NCBI GenBank assembly: GCA_024663395.1
Contig: JANFAH010000003.1
Span: 2,604,001 to 2,668,000 of the forward strand
Reading direction: 5' to 3'
From: Pisolithus tinctorius
Taxonomy: Eukaryota; Basidiomycota; Agaricomycetes; Boletales; Pisolithaceae
Length of the DNA stretch: 64,000 nt
Position numbers and translations under genes: made by a program. The notes below the pieces were generated by a model. The model was not told where the DNA came from. It saw nothing but the letters and a program-made list of their open reading frames with translations, and searched no databases. Every line of letters begins with the position of its first letter. Position 1 is the stretch's first letter. Shown piece by piece: positions 49,400 through 60,548 of this stretch.

Positions 49400-51200
49400 A
49401 TGGCGGAGGTGAAGAAACAAGAGAAAGACTTCTCGCCAGAGGTAGATACGTTGATTCCGGAAGCCACAGGGCTTGGGAAGGTGCGTACTCGTCGTCTCGT
49501 GCACCCACCCAACATGTTGGCCTGATTGGACCTACGTAGGCGGGTAAGCTTTCGGAAGCATTGGAGAAGCTGTTTGCCCTCGAGAAACAGACCAGAAACG
49601 TATGGTGGAATATCTTTAGAGGATTCTTGTGCTGACACGTGTCGTTCAGGCCTCTGACCTTTCCTCCACGACGCGACTTGCAAAGGCAATATTGGATCTA
49701 TGTTACGAAGCACGAGACTATACGCAGCTGAATGCCACGATTCACCTCCTGTCTAAGAAACATGGCCAACTCAAAGGCGTAATACAGGCATTCGTCGAGC
49801 AGGCCGTAGGGTGGCTCCCGGAGATTCGACGACGTGAGGGTGATCAAATATGGCTGGAACTGGCGGAAACCCTGCGAACAGTTACAGAGGGCAAGGCAGG
49901 TCCGGACGTTACGTTGGATGGCCATTCGCGCTAAATTATTATACCAGATCTTCCTGGAAACGCCTCGTGCGCGCGTCACCCTCGTGTTATCGCAGTACCA
50001 TGAAGCACTTGCGAAGCAACCGACAGCGTCACCTTCGAGTAGCAAGGAATCGCTGCAGACCGCGTGTGACTTGTTGTCTGACTTGCAGGTAGAAACATAC
50101 TCTTCCATGGAGCGGCGGGAAAAGACAGAGTTTATTTTGGAACAAATCCGGTTAATGATCGCACTTGCGCGTTTGAAAGATGCTGAAGTGACGAAAACAA
50201 AGGGGAAGGAGGGGAAAATTGGCCTCGGTGATGGGGAACCTGAATGGGTAAAGGCGAGAGTTGGGGGTCGTAAGATCAATGAAACTTTCCTCAAGGAGGA
50301 AGAGAACGAGGTAGAACATTCTCTAGGCCATCACCCTGTGAAATGCGCGTCTGAACCGTGCACTTCAGGATCTCAAACTCAAGTTCTATGAGCTGATGAT
50401 TCAACTGGCCTTGCACCGATCCGCGTACTTGGATGTCGCGAAACATTACGAGAAAGTATGGGACACACCTTCTATCAAAGAAGACGAGGGCAAAAATCGA
50501 GCAGTAAGCACTTTTAGCCTCCTGCAACAGAGCATTGTAATCACACAATTATAGGCCTTGGAGCACATCGTCTACTATGTTGTCCTCGCACCCCATGACA
50601 ACGAGCAGTCAGATATGTTGCATCATTTGTTCGTGAACCCTGCTCTTGAGAAGCTCGAACTTCACTAGTGCGTCCGAAATTCACCTCTCTGAGAACATTC
50701 GCTGACTCCACCCAAGCAACCTTGTAAAATCATTTGTGACCCGCGAGTTGATGAGATGGCCGGGCATTGAGGCGTTGTATGGACCCTTCCTGCGTGTGAC
50801 CCCTGTCTTTTCTGTTGCAAAACAATGGGAAGACCTCCATACCCGTGTGATAGAACATGTGAGTACGGGAGCAACTGATCAAATGGTCTGTTGACGATTC
50901 CTGCAGAATATTCGCGTCGTAGCATACTACTACACTCGCATCACCTTGTCTCGTCTAACGACCCTACTTGATCTTACCCCACAGCAGACAGAAGAAACCC
51001 TTGCCCGCTTAGTGGTCTCGAAAACTATCTGGGCCCGGATAGACCGACCAGCCGGCATTGTCAACTTCAAGAGCAAGCGGACCACGGAGGATGTTATGAA
51101 TGATTGGAGCTCAGATATGCAGAGGTTATTGGGACTGGCCGAGAAGACTTGGATGGGCATGAACGCCGCATTGGCAGCCCAGTCACGGGTAAAGGCATAG
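49400..51200 (+). CDS. RPN5: 26S proteasome regulatory subunit Rpn5 (PSMD12)
   Basis: The ATG at 49400 starts MAEVKKQEKDFSPEVDTLIPE. Splicing gives AGKLSEALEKLFALEKQTRN, ASDLSSTTRLAKAILDLCYEARDYTQL, then HLLSKKHGQLKGVIQAFVEQA. TEGK joins IFLETPRARVTLVL through a GC-AG intron (49896-49947). Later exons give DLKLKFYELMIQLALH, ALEHIVYYVVLAPHDNEQSD, a PCI/winged-helix part (LSRLTTLLDLTPQQTEETLARLVV), IWARIDRPAGIVNF and a C-terminal helix ending AAQSRVKA (stop at 51200). Rpn5 is a PCI-domain lid subunit of the 19S particle that contacts the Rpn11 deubiquitinase module. Length (about 480 residues) and motif order are those of the family. It converges on the mS23 gene with 100 bp between stops. Confidence 0.94.
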
Positions 51201-51300
51201 CGACTATTTACTATCTGTAGAGTAGTGTATTCGTGGAATTCGTCTAGACCCGACTTGCAATCCTGCAGACCCTGTAGCCACCCGAGCATCTATCATCCGC

Positions 51301-52179
51301 CTATAATATTCGCAAAAAATCGGGATTAGCAGACCGTGAATCTGTTGCTGGTGATGCGATTTCCTGCTGTAACGACGACGGATTCGACAACTTGTCAAGG
51401 TATGTGTGCCTCGGGCGTATGCCCTGATCTTGTAGTTTGGCATATTCGTGACCCCTACTCCAGGTGTTGCCCATGCCGCTGTCAATGCTGAGGATGGCTC
51501 TCCAGCGTTTGCGAGCAAGAAGAGCACCCTCATCGAGGGCTCGTTTGCGTTCTGGGGCCTTGTAAACCATATCTTCCTTCTGGAACGTCCTGTCGACTTC
51601 TGAGGGGAAGACCGCGCCATAGGCCTCAGCTTCCATCCGAGAAAAGGAGCTGGCAATATCGTGCTCCGCTCGGAGGGCACGGAACTCCGCGACGGCCCGA
51701 GTATATGCAACAGTCAACGAAACTTTGTGATGTTTGTGGAGGTTGACTGCGAACCGTACCGCGCTAGACCGAGAACTGAGTACACGAAAGGACGCAAGAG
51801 GATAGCCTCACTCTTCTGCGGAAGGACACCTGCCCCGCTGGCTCAGCCGTATCCAATCCTTGCCCTGAACCGGGTGTTCTTCCGCGACGACGCCACCCTC
51901 TACGATTGACACCGGTCTGAACGCCTCAAAGGGGTGGTCACGAAAGAACTGCCGCCGAACCTCGTCCTCCAGATAAGCGATGTTGACGGGCTTGTGTTTT
52001 GGAGGCACGAGTTTGGAATGACGGGCACCGTCCTGACGGAATGGCGGTGACTTTGGGGGGAGGGGGAGAGGGGGGAACTGGAGGACAGCTTGGTACCAGA
52101 CAGGCTCGTCCTTGATGTAGTTGACGCGCATCAAACGCGACACTTGCTTGTGCACCTGCGACGCGATCCGGCGTACCAT
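51301..52179 (-). CDS. RSM25: Mitochondrial small ribosomal subunit protein mS23 (Rsm25)
   Basis: Two exons. The ATG at 52179 gives MVRRIASQVHKQVSRLMRVN, then YIKDEPVWYQAVLQFPPLPLPPKSPP, the hallmark mS23 start. Exon 1 ends RGRCPSAE; a 50-nt intron joins DAVRFAVNLHKHHKVSLTVAYTRAVAEFRALR, followed by FSRMEAEAYGAVF and a basic end (FLRIL, stop at 51301). Without splicing, exon 1 runs into a stop at about 51808. The protein sits in the mitoribosomal small subunit. It shares a 107-bp T-rich divergent promoter with MED7. Length (about 280 residues) is normal for fungal Rsm25. Confidence 0.9.
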
Positions 52180-52286
52180 CTCGGGGGACGAGGGAAAACA
52201 GTTTTTATTTTTATTTTTATTTTATTTTCCTTTCTATTTCTCTTATCCGCACAAAATAATTAAAATGGAATATTCTCTTCCTCTGC
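52180..52286. promoter_or_regulatory. Bidirectional promoter with T-rich TTTTTA repeats
   Basis: The 107 bp between divergent mS23 and MED7 starts contain five consecutive T4-5A units (about 52202-52227), then TTTCCTTTCTATTTCTC. Such poly(dA:dT)/pyrimidine tracts disfavour nucleosomes and commonly mark fungal promoters. The shared promoter is an inference from spacing. Confidence 0.6.
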
Positions 52287-53307
52287 ATGGACGAAGCGGA
52301 AGAGTCAGAGCTGAGGAATCCGTTCCCCTCACCACCGTCGCACTATGTCAAGTACACGTCCCACAACTTGAAACTCTTGGAGACACTCAAAGATCGCGTC
52401 AAAGACACCACAGACATTGCCAGCGTCGACCAGCACGAAATCCTTTCAGATCTCGCTGATATCCCACCATGGCCCCTGACTCAGTTGGACAAACCTAGGG
52501 TTGACTGGATTCTCGAAGAGGGCCACTACAGTGTATTCGGGGACACGTGGTTTGTATGAATCATGTCTTCGTTACCCGAGCCGAGTCCTCTCACACCCCG
52601 ACTTCAAGGTCAAGGAAACCATTCCATCCTTAGCCGAGCTTGGCGGTCATCAACTCTACCCGCCAGATCCCAGTGTAGGTAGGATATCCATCTTGCTCTT
52701 CCCTTTGTGTGGCTCGTCCACATTTCGGTTGCTCAGATCGACGTCCCGCACTTCTGTCCATCGTACGTTCACTCTTGGTCACCTACTCTAATCTCATTGG
52801 GGCTATCGTCGCCCCACCACCACCTCCTTTTTCACAAGTTCCACCGGAGTGGCATCGATATGTGGAGTGGATCACTGTTCTGGCACAAAATTTGATGGCG
52901 GCTGCAAACGATTTACGCCCGGTCCAGGTATATTGCCCCGGTTTTTGGCACTGTCTCGTTGTTAATGTGGGTAACGCAGGCAAGGGGGAACCTTGAGCGT
53001 ATGATGCAACGTCAGCTTGACCTCCGCCGAGAAGAAACGAGAGCCATTCACGTGTCAGTCGTTTTGAAAATATCACACTTCCTTTTGATGGAGTCCCCTC
53101 AAGGAAATGCGACGAACTTGAATCTCGCTTGCAAGGTCTTCGTACAACTGCTCTGGAGATGGTGCCAAAGCAGAATACGGGCACTCTACATGAGACTTCG
53201 GTACGTATGTTGAACAGGTGGTTTCTAACTTTGGTTGACTCGGTCAGACTTCGGGAGCGACCATAACTACTGACGAAGTGCTACGATGGGCGGAGGAAGT
53301 GATTTAA
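52287..53307 (+). CDS. MED7: Mediator of RNA polymerase II transcription subunit 7
   Basis: The ATG at 52287 gives MDEAEESELRNPFPSPPSHY, then VKYTSHNLKLLETLKDRV. IPPWPLTQLDKPRVDWILEE and GHYSVFGDTWF follow. After introns come KETIPSLAELGGHQLYPPDP and DRRPALLSIVRSLLVTYSNLIG. The core is PPEWHRYVEWITVLAQNLMA and ANDLRPVQARGNLERMMQRQ, a helical hinge typical of MED7. The last exons give a coil (CDELESRLQGLRTTALEM) and DEVLRWAEEVI before a TAA at 53305-53307. MED7 pairs with MED21 in the Mediator middle module, linking activators to RNA polymerase II. About 240 residues, as expected. Confidence 0.88.
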
Positions 53308-53483
53308 TGACGCAACACGAGTCATAGCTTCCCGCATCACAGGCCACACATAACCGTTGGGCTTTTTGGTGTCCAGACCCTTACCTTGTAGATATAGCAA
53401 TTATTTATGATCGAACGCATCAATTGCCTGCCATGTTATGAGAGGAATTACAGAGAGTTGCGATAATAATATCCGTGACTTGG
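53308..53483. other. Convergent 3' intergenic spacer
   Basis: A short spacer between the MED7 stop and the BCL7-like stop. It has an AT-rich piece (ATAGCAATTATTTATGATC, about 53393-53411) that may serve 3'-end formation. Nothing else seen. Confidence 0.35.
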
Positions 53484-54220
53484 TCAGCCAGTTACGTCTG
53501 AATGCGGTGGCGCAGGGTTCACCGGCTCGGAGAACGGGTCGCCATTACCGTCTATCAACGCGCTACCCAAGAGCGTATCATCGCCTGTCATTTGATTCAG
53601 ATTGTCTACATTCGCGAACGCTGGTCCGTCAGGACCTAACACCACCATGTCCAAACCTCCGACGTCTGCTGAGTTCGCGTCCCCGCTATCGACGTTCATA
53701 GATCCACCTAGTACTGACAATGAGACATCAAGCATGTCAGCACCTTCGAGTGATGTTAACGAAGGACCGGCTTGATCAAGTGAGAGGGTTGGCGGCGTTG
53801 GCGAAGGGGGCTTGGTCTGGGGTTCTGATTGCAACGCGGAGTTGGTTTCCGTTGCATTTAACGTCGGAGGTTCGGTTTCGGGGGGTACGGATGCCGCTGG
53901 TTCATCCTGATCCATGTCCTCGTCACCCTCTATGACTTCCGGTTCATCAGGCAAGGGGGCAAGGGGCTCATCGGCACCCTCTTCATCATCGCTGAATTGC
54001 TTTCGTGAATCAAAACAGCCGTCCAAATGACCACTTTCAAGCTAATAACACCAACCTGCTTCTTCTCCGTCTTGACCCATTTGTATATCCGCATCGTCGA
54101 ACTTGGGGCATGCTCTGGTGTGACCCAGGCCTTTTCCCAGCCTACGACTGGCTGCATCAACTGGCGCCTTGCCGCCTCTGTCGTTGCAACGCGAACTCCA
54201 ATCCGTCTTCTGGTAGCCAT
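53484..54220 (-). CDS. BCL7-like N-terminal domain protein
   Basis: The ATG at 54220 gives MATRRRIGVRVATTEAARRQ, then LMQPVVGWEKAWVTPEHAPS and STMRIYKWVKTEKKQ. An intron (54057 to about 54000) joins QFSDDEEGADEPLAPLPDEP and an acidic, Pro/Ser-rich tail (stop at 53484). The block V-x-W-E-K-x-W-V...(L/M)-R-I-Y-K-W-V matches the N-terminal conserved region of BCL7 proteins ([20 protein letters not shown] in animals). Those are small subunits of SWI/SNF (BAF) chromatin remodellers that contact the nucleosome. An SWI/SNF link here is by family only. It is about 220 residues, and its ATG lies 113 bp from the divergent carbon-nitrogen hydrolase gene. The short motif makes this assignment moderately sure. 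Confidence 0.68.
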
Positions 54221-54333
54221 GAGCGCGTTCCAGTACTTGGTGGAGGCTATAAAAGGAGCAGGTTTGGGACTCCGCCCGTATACCACGCATATATACCAGC
54301 CCTTCAAGTTGCTCCCGTCCCCCACCTCACCGG

Positions 54334-56136
54334 ATGCCCATCATGGTCGTGTCCAGTGTCCAGAACTTGATACTCAATGAGTATCCTACTCCGTTCCTCT
54401 CTGTCTTGGAGTGTGTACTATCCACTCTTGCGCTGGGACCTGTCCCTCGCTTCATTCCTCTCGTATTACTTATATCAGTGCTGCGTATTCATGGACAAAG
54501 GATTGCCTACCGCCATACGAGGGGTAGGGAATTGTTTTGCTCATGGATAGGTATAACTATCGGGTCCACGATCGCTCATCGCCATGCAACATCAGCGGCT
54601 CTGTCCAGTTCGGCCCAGTCTTTTTCTGCTATTGTCATCCTGTCGTCGATCACATATCTCTTCGCAGTTGCAGCGATCTATCTAGACATTCACGTCAGGA
54701 GACAGTGGCGATCTGCTTCTTTTTGGAGCCAGATTACTCTGTTTCCTTTCTTATGGGCTATTACCTGGAGTGTCATCTCCCATGTCTCACCGGTCGGCCG
54801 CCTGCTCAATTGGAGTCCCGCTTCTGCCTCTCATTCGTATAATTGGGTCACACCTTTCATGGGGCCAACTGCCATAGATTGGCTCGTCGCAGCATGGGCA
54901 AGTCTCCTCTCAGAGATGTTTGCATTATGGCTCATGGGTTTCGAAAACTACGAGCCACTCGACACATCCAAGAGTTCGTATAGGGGTTCTGCTTTCTTTA
55001 GCCTCGGAACGCTACTCCTCGCCCTCATGCTTCCATCATTTTCACACGACAACCTACCTCTTCGCACTGATGTATACACGCAAGCAACGTCCCTGAAAGT
55101 TGGATGCGTGTTGCCGCATCCGCTGGATCACAGTCATCCATCGCTGGATGATTTCGTCAAGGAAACAGCGAAAATGACGGGCGCCAAATTTCTTCTATGG
55201 CCCGAGAGCGCAGTTATCTTCAATTCTGAAAAGGAACGTGAATCGGCCTTTGAGAGAGTGCGCAAACAATCAAATGGAGCCTATGTTGGGGTTGCTTTTG
55301 AGCAGTACGTTGCAGATGACACAGTTCCTTCCTCGGGTTCTCGCACGATGAATGGGCTTGCCATAATCCACCACAAGCAAAATCCCGGAGAAGAGGTGGT
55401 TCAGTATTATAAGCAGAGGCTAGTGCCCCGTAAGTCATTACTATTTGTATAATTGCCATCACTGACGGAGAGAACAGTGACTGAATCATTTTCCAAGATA
55501 CCTTCAGTTGATCCCCCGAGAATACATCACTTGGAATTGTCGCATCCCAAAGGCGTGACAGCCCCCGAATGGGCACCAGCGCCCAACTTCACGCGATCGG
55601 TCCCATTCACAACCTCAATTTGTTTAGACCTTGCATCCCCGACAGCATTCACAAGTTTGGAATCTCGCCCGGCCCTCATACTCGCCCCCGCACGCACTTG
55701 GGAGACCACAGTGAGCCTTGCCATGTGGGAACAAGCTAAGATGCGTGCGGCAGAACAAGGCAGTATGGTTTTATGGTGTGATGGTGGAACTACTGGTGTT
55801 AGTGGTGTCGGAGGCCAAGGAATCGAGGAGATCATGCAAGTCGGCGCGGGCTCGTGGGAGAGGACTATTGGAACTCCTTGGCCATTCGATGAGAGGCGAA
55901 CCATCTATGCAAGTGTGGGAGAGTTTTTTATTCTTGTAGTCTTGGCTGCTGCGATGGGTAGCAACGTTGCTGCTCGCTATCTGGTCACCAACGTTGGCAA
56001 GCGCGCGACTGTGGTGCTAACCAGCGGCATGTTCCTATTTGACAAGATCCCATTCCTCCGACGAGCACTAACTACGTCCGGCGTGGATGGACATCATGCG
56101 GATGAAAATACAGAGCGTCAACGTCTATTGGGTTAG
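54334..56136 (+). CDS. Polytopic membrane carbon-nitrogen hydrolase (apolipoprotein N-acyltransferase-like)
   Basis: The ATG at 54334 starts MPIMVVSSVQNLILNEYPTP. About 240 residues with five to six hydrophobic segments follow (ALGPVPRFIPLVLLISVL, SAIVILSSITYLFAVAAIYL, WSQITLFPFLWAITWSVISH, WLVAAWASLLSEMFALWLMG, FFSLGTLLLALMLP). A nitrilase-fold domain comes next. The Glu-Lys-Cys triad is visible: Glu in LLWPESAVIF, Lys in YYKQRLVP (just before an intron joining LTESFSKIP), and Cys in TTSICLDLASP. A last membrane segment (VGEFFILVVLAAAM) precedes the polar tail. This layout is that of bacterial Lnt, which N-acylates lipoproteins. The fungal substrate is not known to me, since fungi lack bacterial-type lipoproteins. 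About 590 residues, two exons. Not obviously recently transferred: it has a normal fungal intron. Confidence 0.8.
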
Positions 56137-56419
56137 GCTGCATCAGAGGGACAGGGAATGACGAAATCGCGGTCACGACCAGCTAGTGACAGGTTTAAAC
56201 CATTTAATATTCGCTTCCTGATGGAACTGTGACATCTCTTGGTGTATGTTAGCAACTTGCTGTTGTGTCCGCTGTGTATTGGATGTACATACGTGGTTCT
56301 ATTGTTGAAGTCTTGAAATCGAGGTTGAACTAGCAAGTCGAACCCCCCGAGCCGGCTGCAAATGAGACTGTCCCAATATCCTGCGTGGCCGCTCTCAAGG
56401 AGGCTGCATGGCACAATAT

Positions 56420-56877
56420 TCAAACGTTCATGGCTACAATTGGACCCTGTTCTTCGCGGACGCTTGTCTCCCTTTCCATCTCCTTGATGGCCCTGATGAC
56501 GATCTTGATGGTAGGTTTGCCGGGGATGTGCTGCAGGTTGCAGGGCAGTCACATGCTGACTTCGACGATTCCGGCTACAAGTCGACATTCTCAGAATACC
56601 GGTGAGCGTGCGAAAACCCTGACAGGCTATTTCGACCCGTGTTATTATGGGGATATCGGCCGTTTGTGTCGTGTAGGCTATTCATCATCAATACCGAGTC
56701 GGGCGCCCACCAGTTTCGGTGAGGCACTCGTATGATTTGCGGCACAACATGAAGCGCATCTGCACTGACTCGAAGGAGGCATTGACCATGTCTATTAGGG
56801 TTGACAATCCTCGGCCAGTGAGCAAGATTAAAATTGGCCCCTGATATCGACACACATACGACTATGTATGTATTCAT
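56420..56877 (-). CDS. Possible two-exon orphan gene
   Basis: Weak candidate. From an ATG at 56877 (MNTYIVVCVSISGANFNLAH) the frame stays open to SHAHRYSEN at 56587. A 56-nt intron with a poor donor (GTCGAC) and a good CTGCAG acceptor keeps phase and adds HIPGKPTIKIVIRAIKEM, then ERETSVREEQGPIVAMNV and a TGA at 56420. The second exon reads like real protein; the first is less convincing. No family recognised. A plus-strand frame (56408-56605) covers the same DNA, so strand is also uncertain. Confidence 0.25.
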
Positions 56878-57848
56878 TCAACTCGCTCGGAGCACATGCG
56901 GACGCCACCATCTTGCTGACAAGTACATCCATGTGCCTATACGCCTGCAGGAAGTAGCCAGACACCACATTGCCAGGTGTTCAGCGCCTCTAGTGGCTTC
57001 CTGGATATCTGCACAGAAAGCCACGAGTCGCGGGGGAAGGGTGAGTAGACGGCTCACAGTTCTGAACGGGGATCACTTCATGTCCGTATACACATGGTCA
57101 TTGCGTGCAGCGCATGCATGTGAGGCGTACTCACCCAGGATCCACACCAATCCCCTGAAGAAGGAGTTGCATGATCGTTCAGAGAGTTGACTGGGGTCAC
57201 GCAAAGACATCGAGGGAATGGCACCTTCTAGCTATTGATGGCAATTGAAGGAAATGTGCCACCTGATCACTTCGCGCAACGTGTCCCCCAGGATGTAGAA
57301 CGAATATGCCGTTGTACGTGCGCAAGTTGCCACGGAACCGGAAAAAATTACTGCCATTTGATGATACTGTAGTAAACTGGTAATGCTGTTCCGTCCTTAC
57401 GTCGCTATCGGGTGTTAAGTACGCAGGAAAGCATCACTCGGTAGAGGTTGCCGCGCCTAACATCACGCATGCCGCTGCTTGGGAGATAGCAAGTGGCGTC
57501 TTCCATGTGGACGGAGATCTCATACTTGCCTATGGGCATTGATAGAAGCAGATGGCCTGGTGTGAGGCATGACGACGAATGCTTATGCAGACGACCCAAA
57601 AAGGGAGTGGTCGATCACATATTGAAGGTTTGCCTCGAGGGAGACACACAAAAAACGAACGAGTTCCGAGACACGAGGTCAGTGAATTCGACCTCGTCAT
57701 TATCACCGCACTCCTGGCTGACACGCTCTCGTCACGCCGTGCAGCGCCCGATTTCACTCAAAGGTCGCAGCTTGTGTGCATTGCCCTTCTTCACAAGTCC
57801 GTGTTTTGAAGGACTTGCGAAGACACAACGTCGTCAGCACACAACTTT
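56878..57848. other. Unresolved interval upstream of the 57.8-60.5 kb orphan gene
   Basis: There is no secure gene here. At about 57380-57540 a plus frame (SLSGVKYAGKHHSVEVAAPN, then ITHAAAWEIASGVFHVDGDL) and its codon-aligned minus frame (MPIGKYEISVHMEDATCYLP) are both open, so one may be an exon. An ATG at 57579 with a GTCAGT donor at about 57678 could be the first exon of the downstream gene, in the correct phase, but would require an intron of about 170 nt. Confidence 0.35.
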
Positions 57849-60548
57849 TTGCAGTCGAGACTACCTCGCGGCCTTCGTGGCTCCCTGCGCAGCTCGACTC
57901 AACCCGCCCGCCTCCTTGCACGGGCTTTCGCTCGTCCGTCCAGGACAGGTCTTTTCGGCAAGAAACAGACCCAACCTGAACGACAGGACTTGCCCCCGCC
58001 TGACCAAGGCTCCGAAGATTTCGAGCTCATCGGTCACGACGAGGCTTCTTTACAACCGGAGGAGAACTTAACGGACCGTAGAGGTACACTCCCTGACACC
58101 GCTTGCAGCCAGGAAGATTGCCCTCCTCTCACGTATACCGCCCCGTCAGCGCCGACCGTTTCCTACACCAAGTCTTCTTTATTCCGGTCGAAGAATTTTT
58201 CCAAGGCCTCCATCCATCTCTCTGTTGCAACCGATCCTTCCTCCTGCCCGACCGGGACCACAACCGAAGAATCAGATTTATACCTCGCGTTTCCACAACC
58301 ACCTACCCACATTCCTGTAGCATCAGTATACGTTGCTGCGCCGCCCAGTACATCGACACAGGGAGATTCTCCGTCACGCGACCTTACTTCATCTTGTTCA
58401 CTTCCGGGGTCAAACCCCTTAACGGCGAACTCTGCTTGCCATCGGGATTCCTTCGTTGCACCTCCAGGTCCAGAACCCACACGCGACTCTACTGCGACAG
58501 CCCATCCGCCAGCCGTTTCCTCTCAACTTGTGGGAAATCCCGTGAAGCCTCGCCACAGATTTGTGGAATCCTTCAGACGGTTCAAAACATTCTCGCAGAT
58601 CCTTCGCGAATCATTTATATCCCACTCGACTGAGGCATTGCCTAGCACTGCTGTAGTAGAGGAAGCGCACGCTCACAACAGTGACCTCAACTCGGAGCCG
58701 TTTCCAACCGAGTCTACGGTTTGTGCTGCCTCATCTCGCTCCCACCCATCCTCGCGTATCACATCTACGTCTATATCTCCTGTGGTTGTTCACACAGTCA
58801 ACAGCAACGCTTCTACCACTGCAACTTCCATACAAGGGTCGCCTTCACCTGTTGCACCACCAATATCAGTATCCCCCCCGCTGCGCAGGACATCATCTGC
58901 TCCTGTGCGGTATACTCAACCCACCAAGTACGAATTTGTCAATCCATCACAGCTTACTGCATCTCCATCACCGTTGGTGGAAAGTCTCCTCATACATTCG
59001 ACCAGATCCTCGTTCATTCTCCCGTCCCCATCTTGGCTTGGGCGAAACGTTCGACACCTCGACCCGAGCGATTCTGAAACTCAGCTGGCTTGCCCTCCCT
59101 CCAGTATTTCAGCTTTAAGTGAATCGGGACATTTACTTGTTCCCGAAAGTGCTAAATTCTTCCCGTCAGCGCTTTTTGCTCCCGATTCGCCTCGAGCGTT
59201 ACCTATTCCACCACCTCTTGTCCCGGTTCCACCACCACACTCACGTCGTTTTCACCCCTCACCGTACAGGCCATCTCTACAGCGTCTTGTGACTGATATT
59301 CGACCGGCAAGCCCAGAGACGGACACGGATTCGTTCGTCACTTCGCCTACTCCAGCTGAGAGCACGCTCTATTCCTCGCACTCTAGCACAACACCAACGA
59401 CCGTCTTTGCGACTGCCTTCCCCTCGCCTTCACAAGCACCACATCGCCGACTAATTAGTTTCGATCGGATTAACGTCGAACGTCATCGCAATTCGATAGC
59501 ACGCGCGAAGAAGGCTCGTCTTGCCACACCTCGTACTCGACGACGCTCTTTTACCGAGAACAGGCCATCTCTAAATCCGGTATTTAAGGTAATGAGGTTC
59601 TTTGTCAGCCAACAGTCACGGCTATATATATATATGACATGCCTGCAGGATATCTGCTCCCGCAAGTCACCCTGTGGCGGTGCAAAGGTCCATCTTGTCA
59701 AAGTTCCACCATCTCCGTTAACCGGGTATGTTCCTGCTACTCTGTGATCTAAAGTTCACGCTCGCTTATTCTACCCCCAAAGCGACAGCTCATCAGACGA
59801 CCGAACGATATTCATTCCTTCCCGTCAAACGAGAGATTCTCCCATAGTCAAACCATCACCCTTACCGAAAGACCTTGCATCACTGCTCGAAGGATACTTT
59901 ATTCAGTCGGGTATTATAGACTCCTTTTCACGTTCTGCAATGGATTACACTGCAAAGAACTTTGACGCCGTTGATTTCGGCGGCGAAGTAGACTATTCCA
60001 GTTACCAATGGTTCCAAGAGCCTCCACCACGACCAGAGGTAGGCCAGCCAGTCTCTGAGCGATCAGTATCCTGACTGACCATTTGGGGTAGCCTCAGCCG
60101 GTTGTCCAACCATACGTGCCATCTGAGGGGGTTATTAGGCAAAATGAGGCCTTTGACTTTGCTCTGAAGGCCGCGCCGAACGTGCTGTACGGGCGCTTCA
60201 AGCAATATGGCCAGGTACGTGTTTCTCTTTTATTTCCATGAGTTAAATTTGAAATCCTCTCTGTAGCTTGGTGTACTGGCGTGGTGCTCGGAATTTGGAG
60301 AAATGATTGATAGTCTCAAAGAGCTCGGCTTTTCAGGAAACATGTTTGTAGCGACACGAGTTCAGGCTCTCAAGACCTGCGAGGATATACTCAAGCTGAA
60401 GCTCGATATCAAGATGCAGATAATACTCATGTATCTGTCTTCGCAGGTTGCCAGGCTGCGCCGCTTCCTTGATGGGGGCGAGCGACAGTGGAACGACTAT
60501 CCTGTTCCCGAGTTTCCTCTGGATTATCGCGCATATGGCACATCATGA
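57849..60548 (+). CDS. Conserved-looking orphan with Ser/Pro-rich N-terminus and helical C-terminus
   Basis: The long frame begins right after a TTTTTTGCAG acceptor at about 57852 and contains no usable ATG, so the 5' exon is missing from this call. The ATG-GTCAGT exon at 57579-57677 fits in phase but is unproven. The first 580 residues are Ser/Thr/Pro-rich and end with a basic RRRSFTENRPSLNPVF. Introns near 59588 and 59725, and later ones, connect to an ordered C terminus: LASLLEGYFIQSGIIDSFSR, FDFALKAAPNVLYGRFKQYG, LGVLAWCSEFGEMIDSLKEL, GFSGNMFVATRVQALKTCED, then IKMQIILMYLSSQVARLRRF (stop at 60548). I recognise no named domain, but the helical block looks strongly constrained. Function unknown. 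Confidence 0.62.

Noticed and set aside
56834..57190. 118-residue plus-strand frame
   Set aside because: It starts with TTG, has no domain-like sequence and no supporting splice structure.
58103..59118. Plus-strand frames overlapping the Ser/Pro-rich orphan
   Set aside because: They are alternative frames of a low-complexity coding region; the main frame continues into the conserved C terminus.
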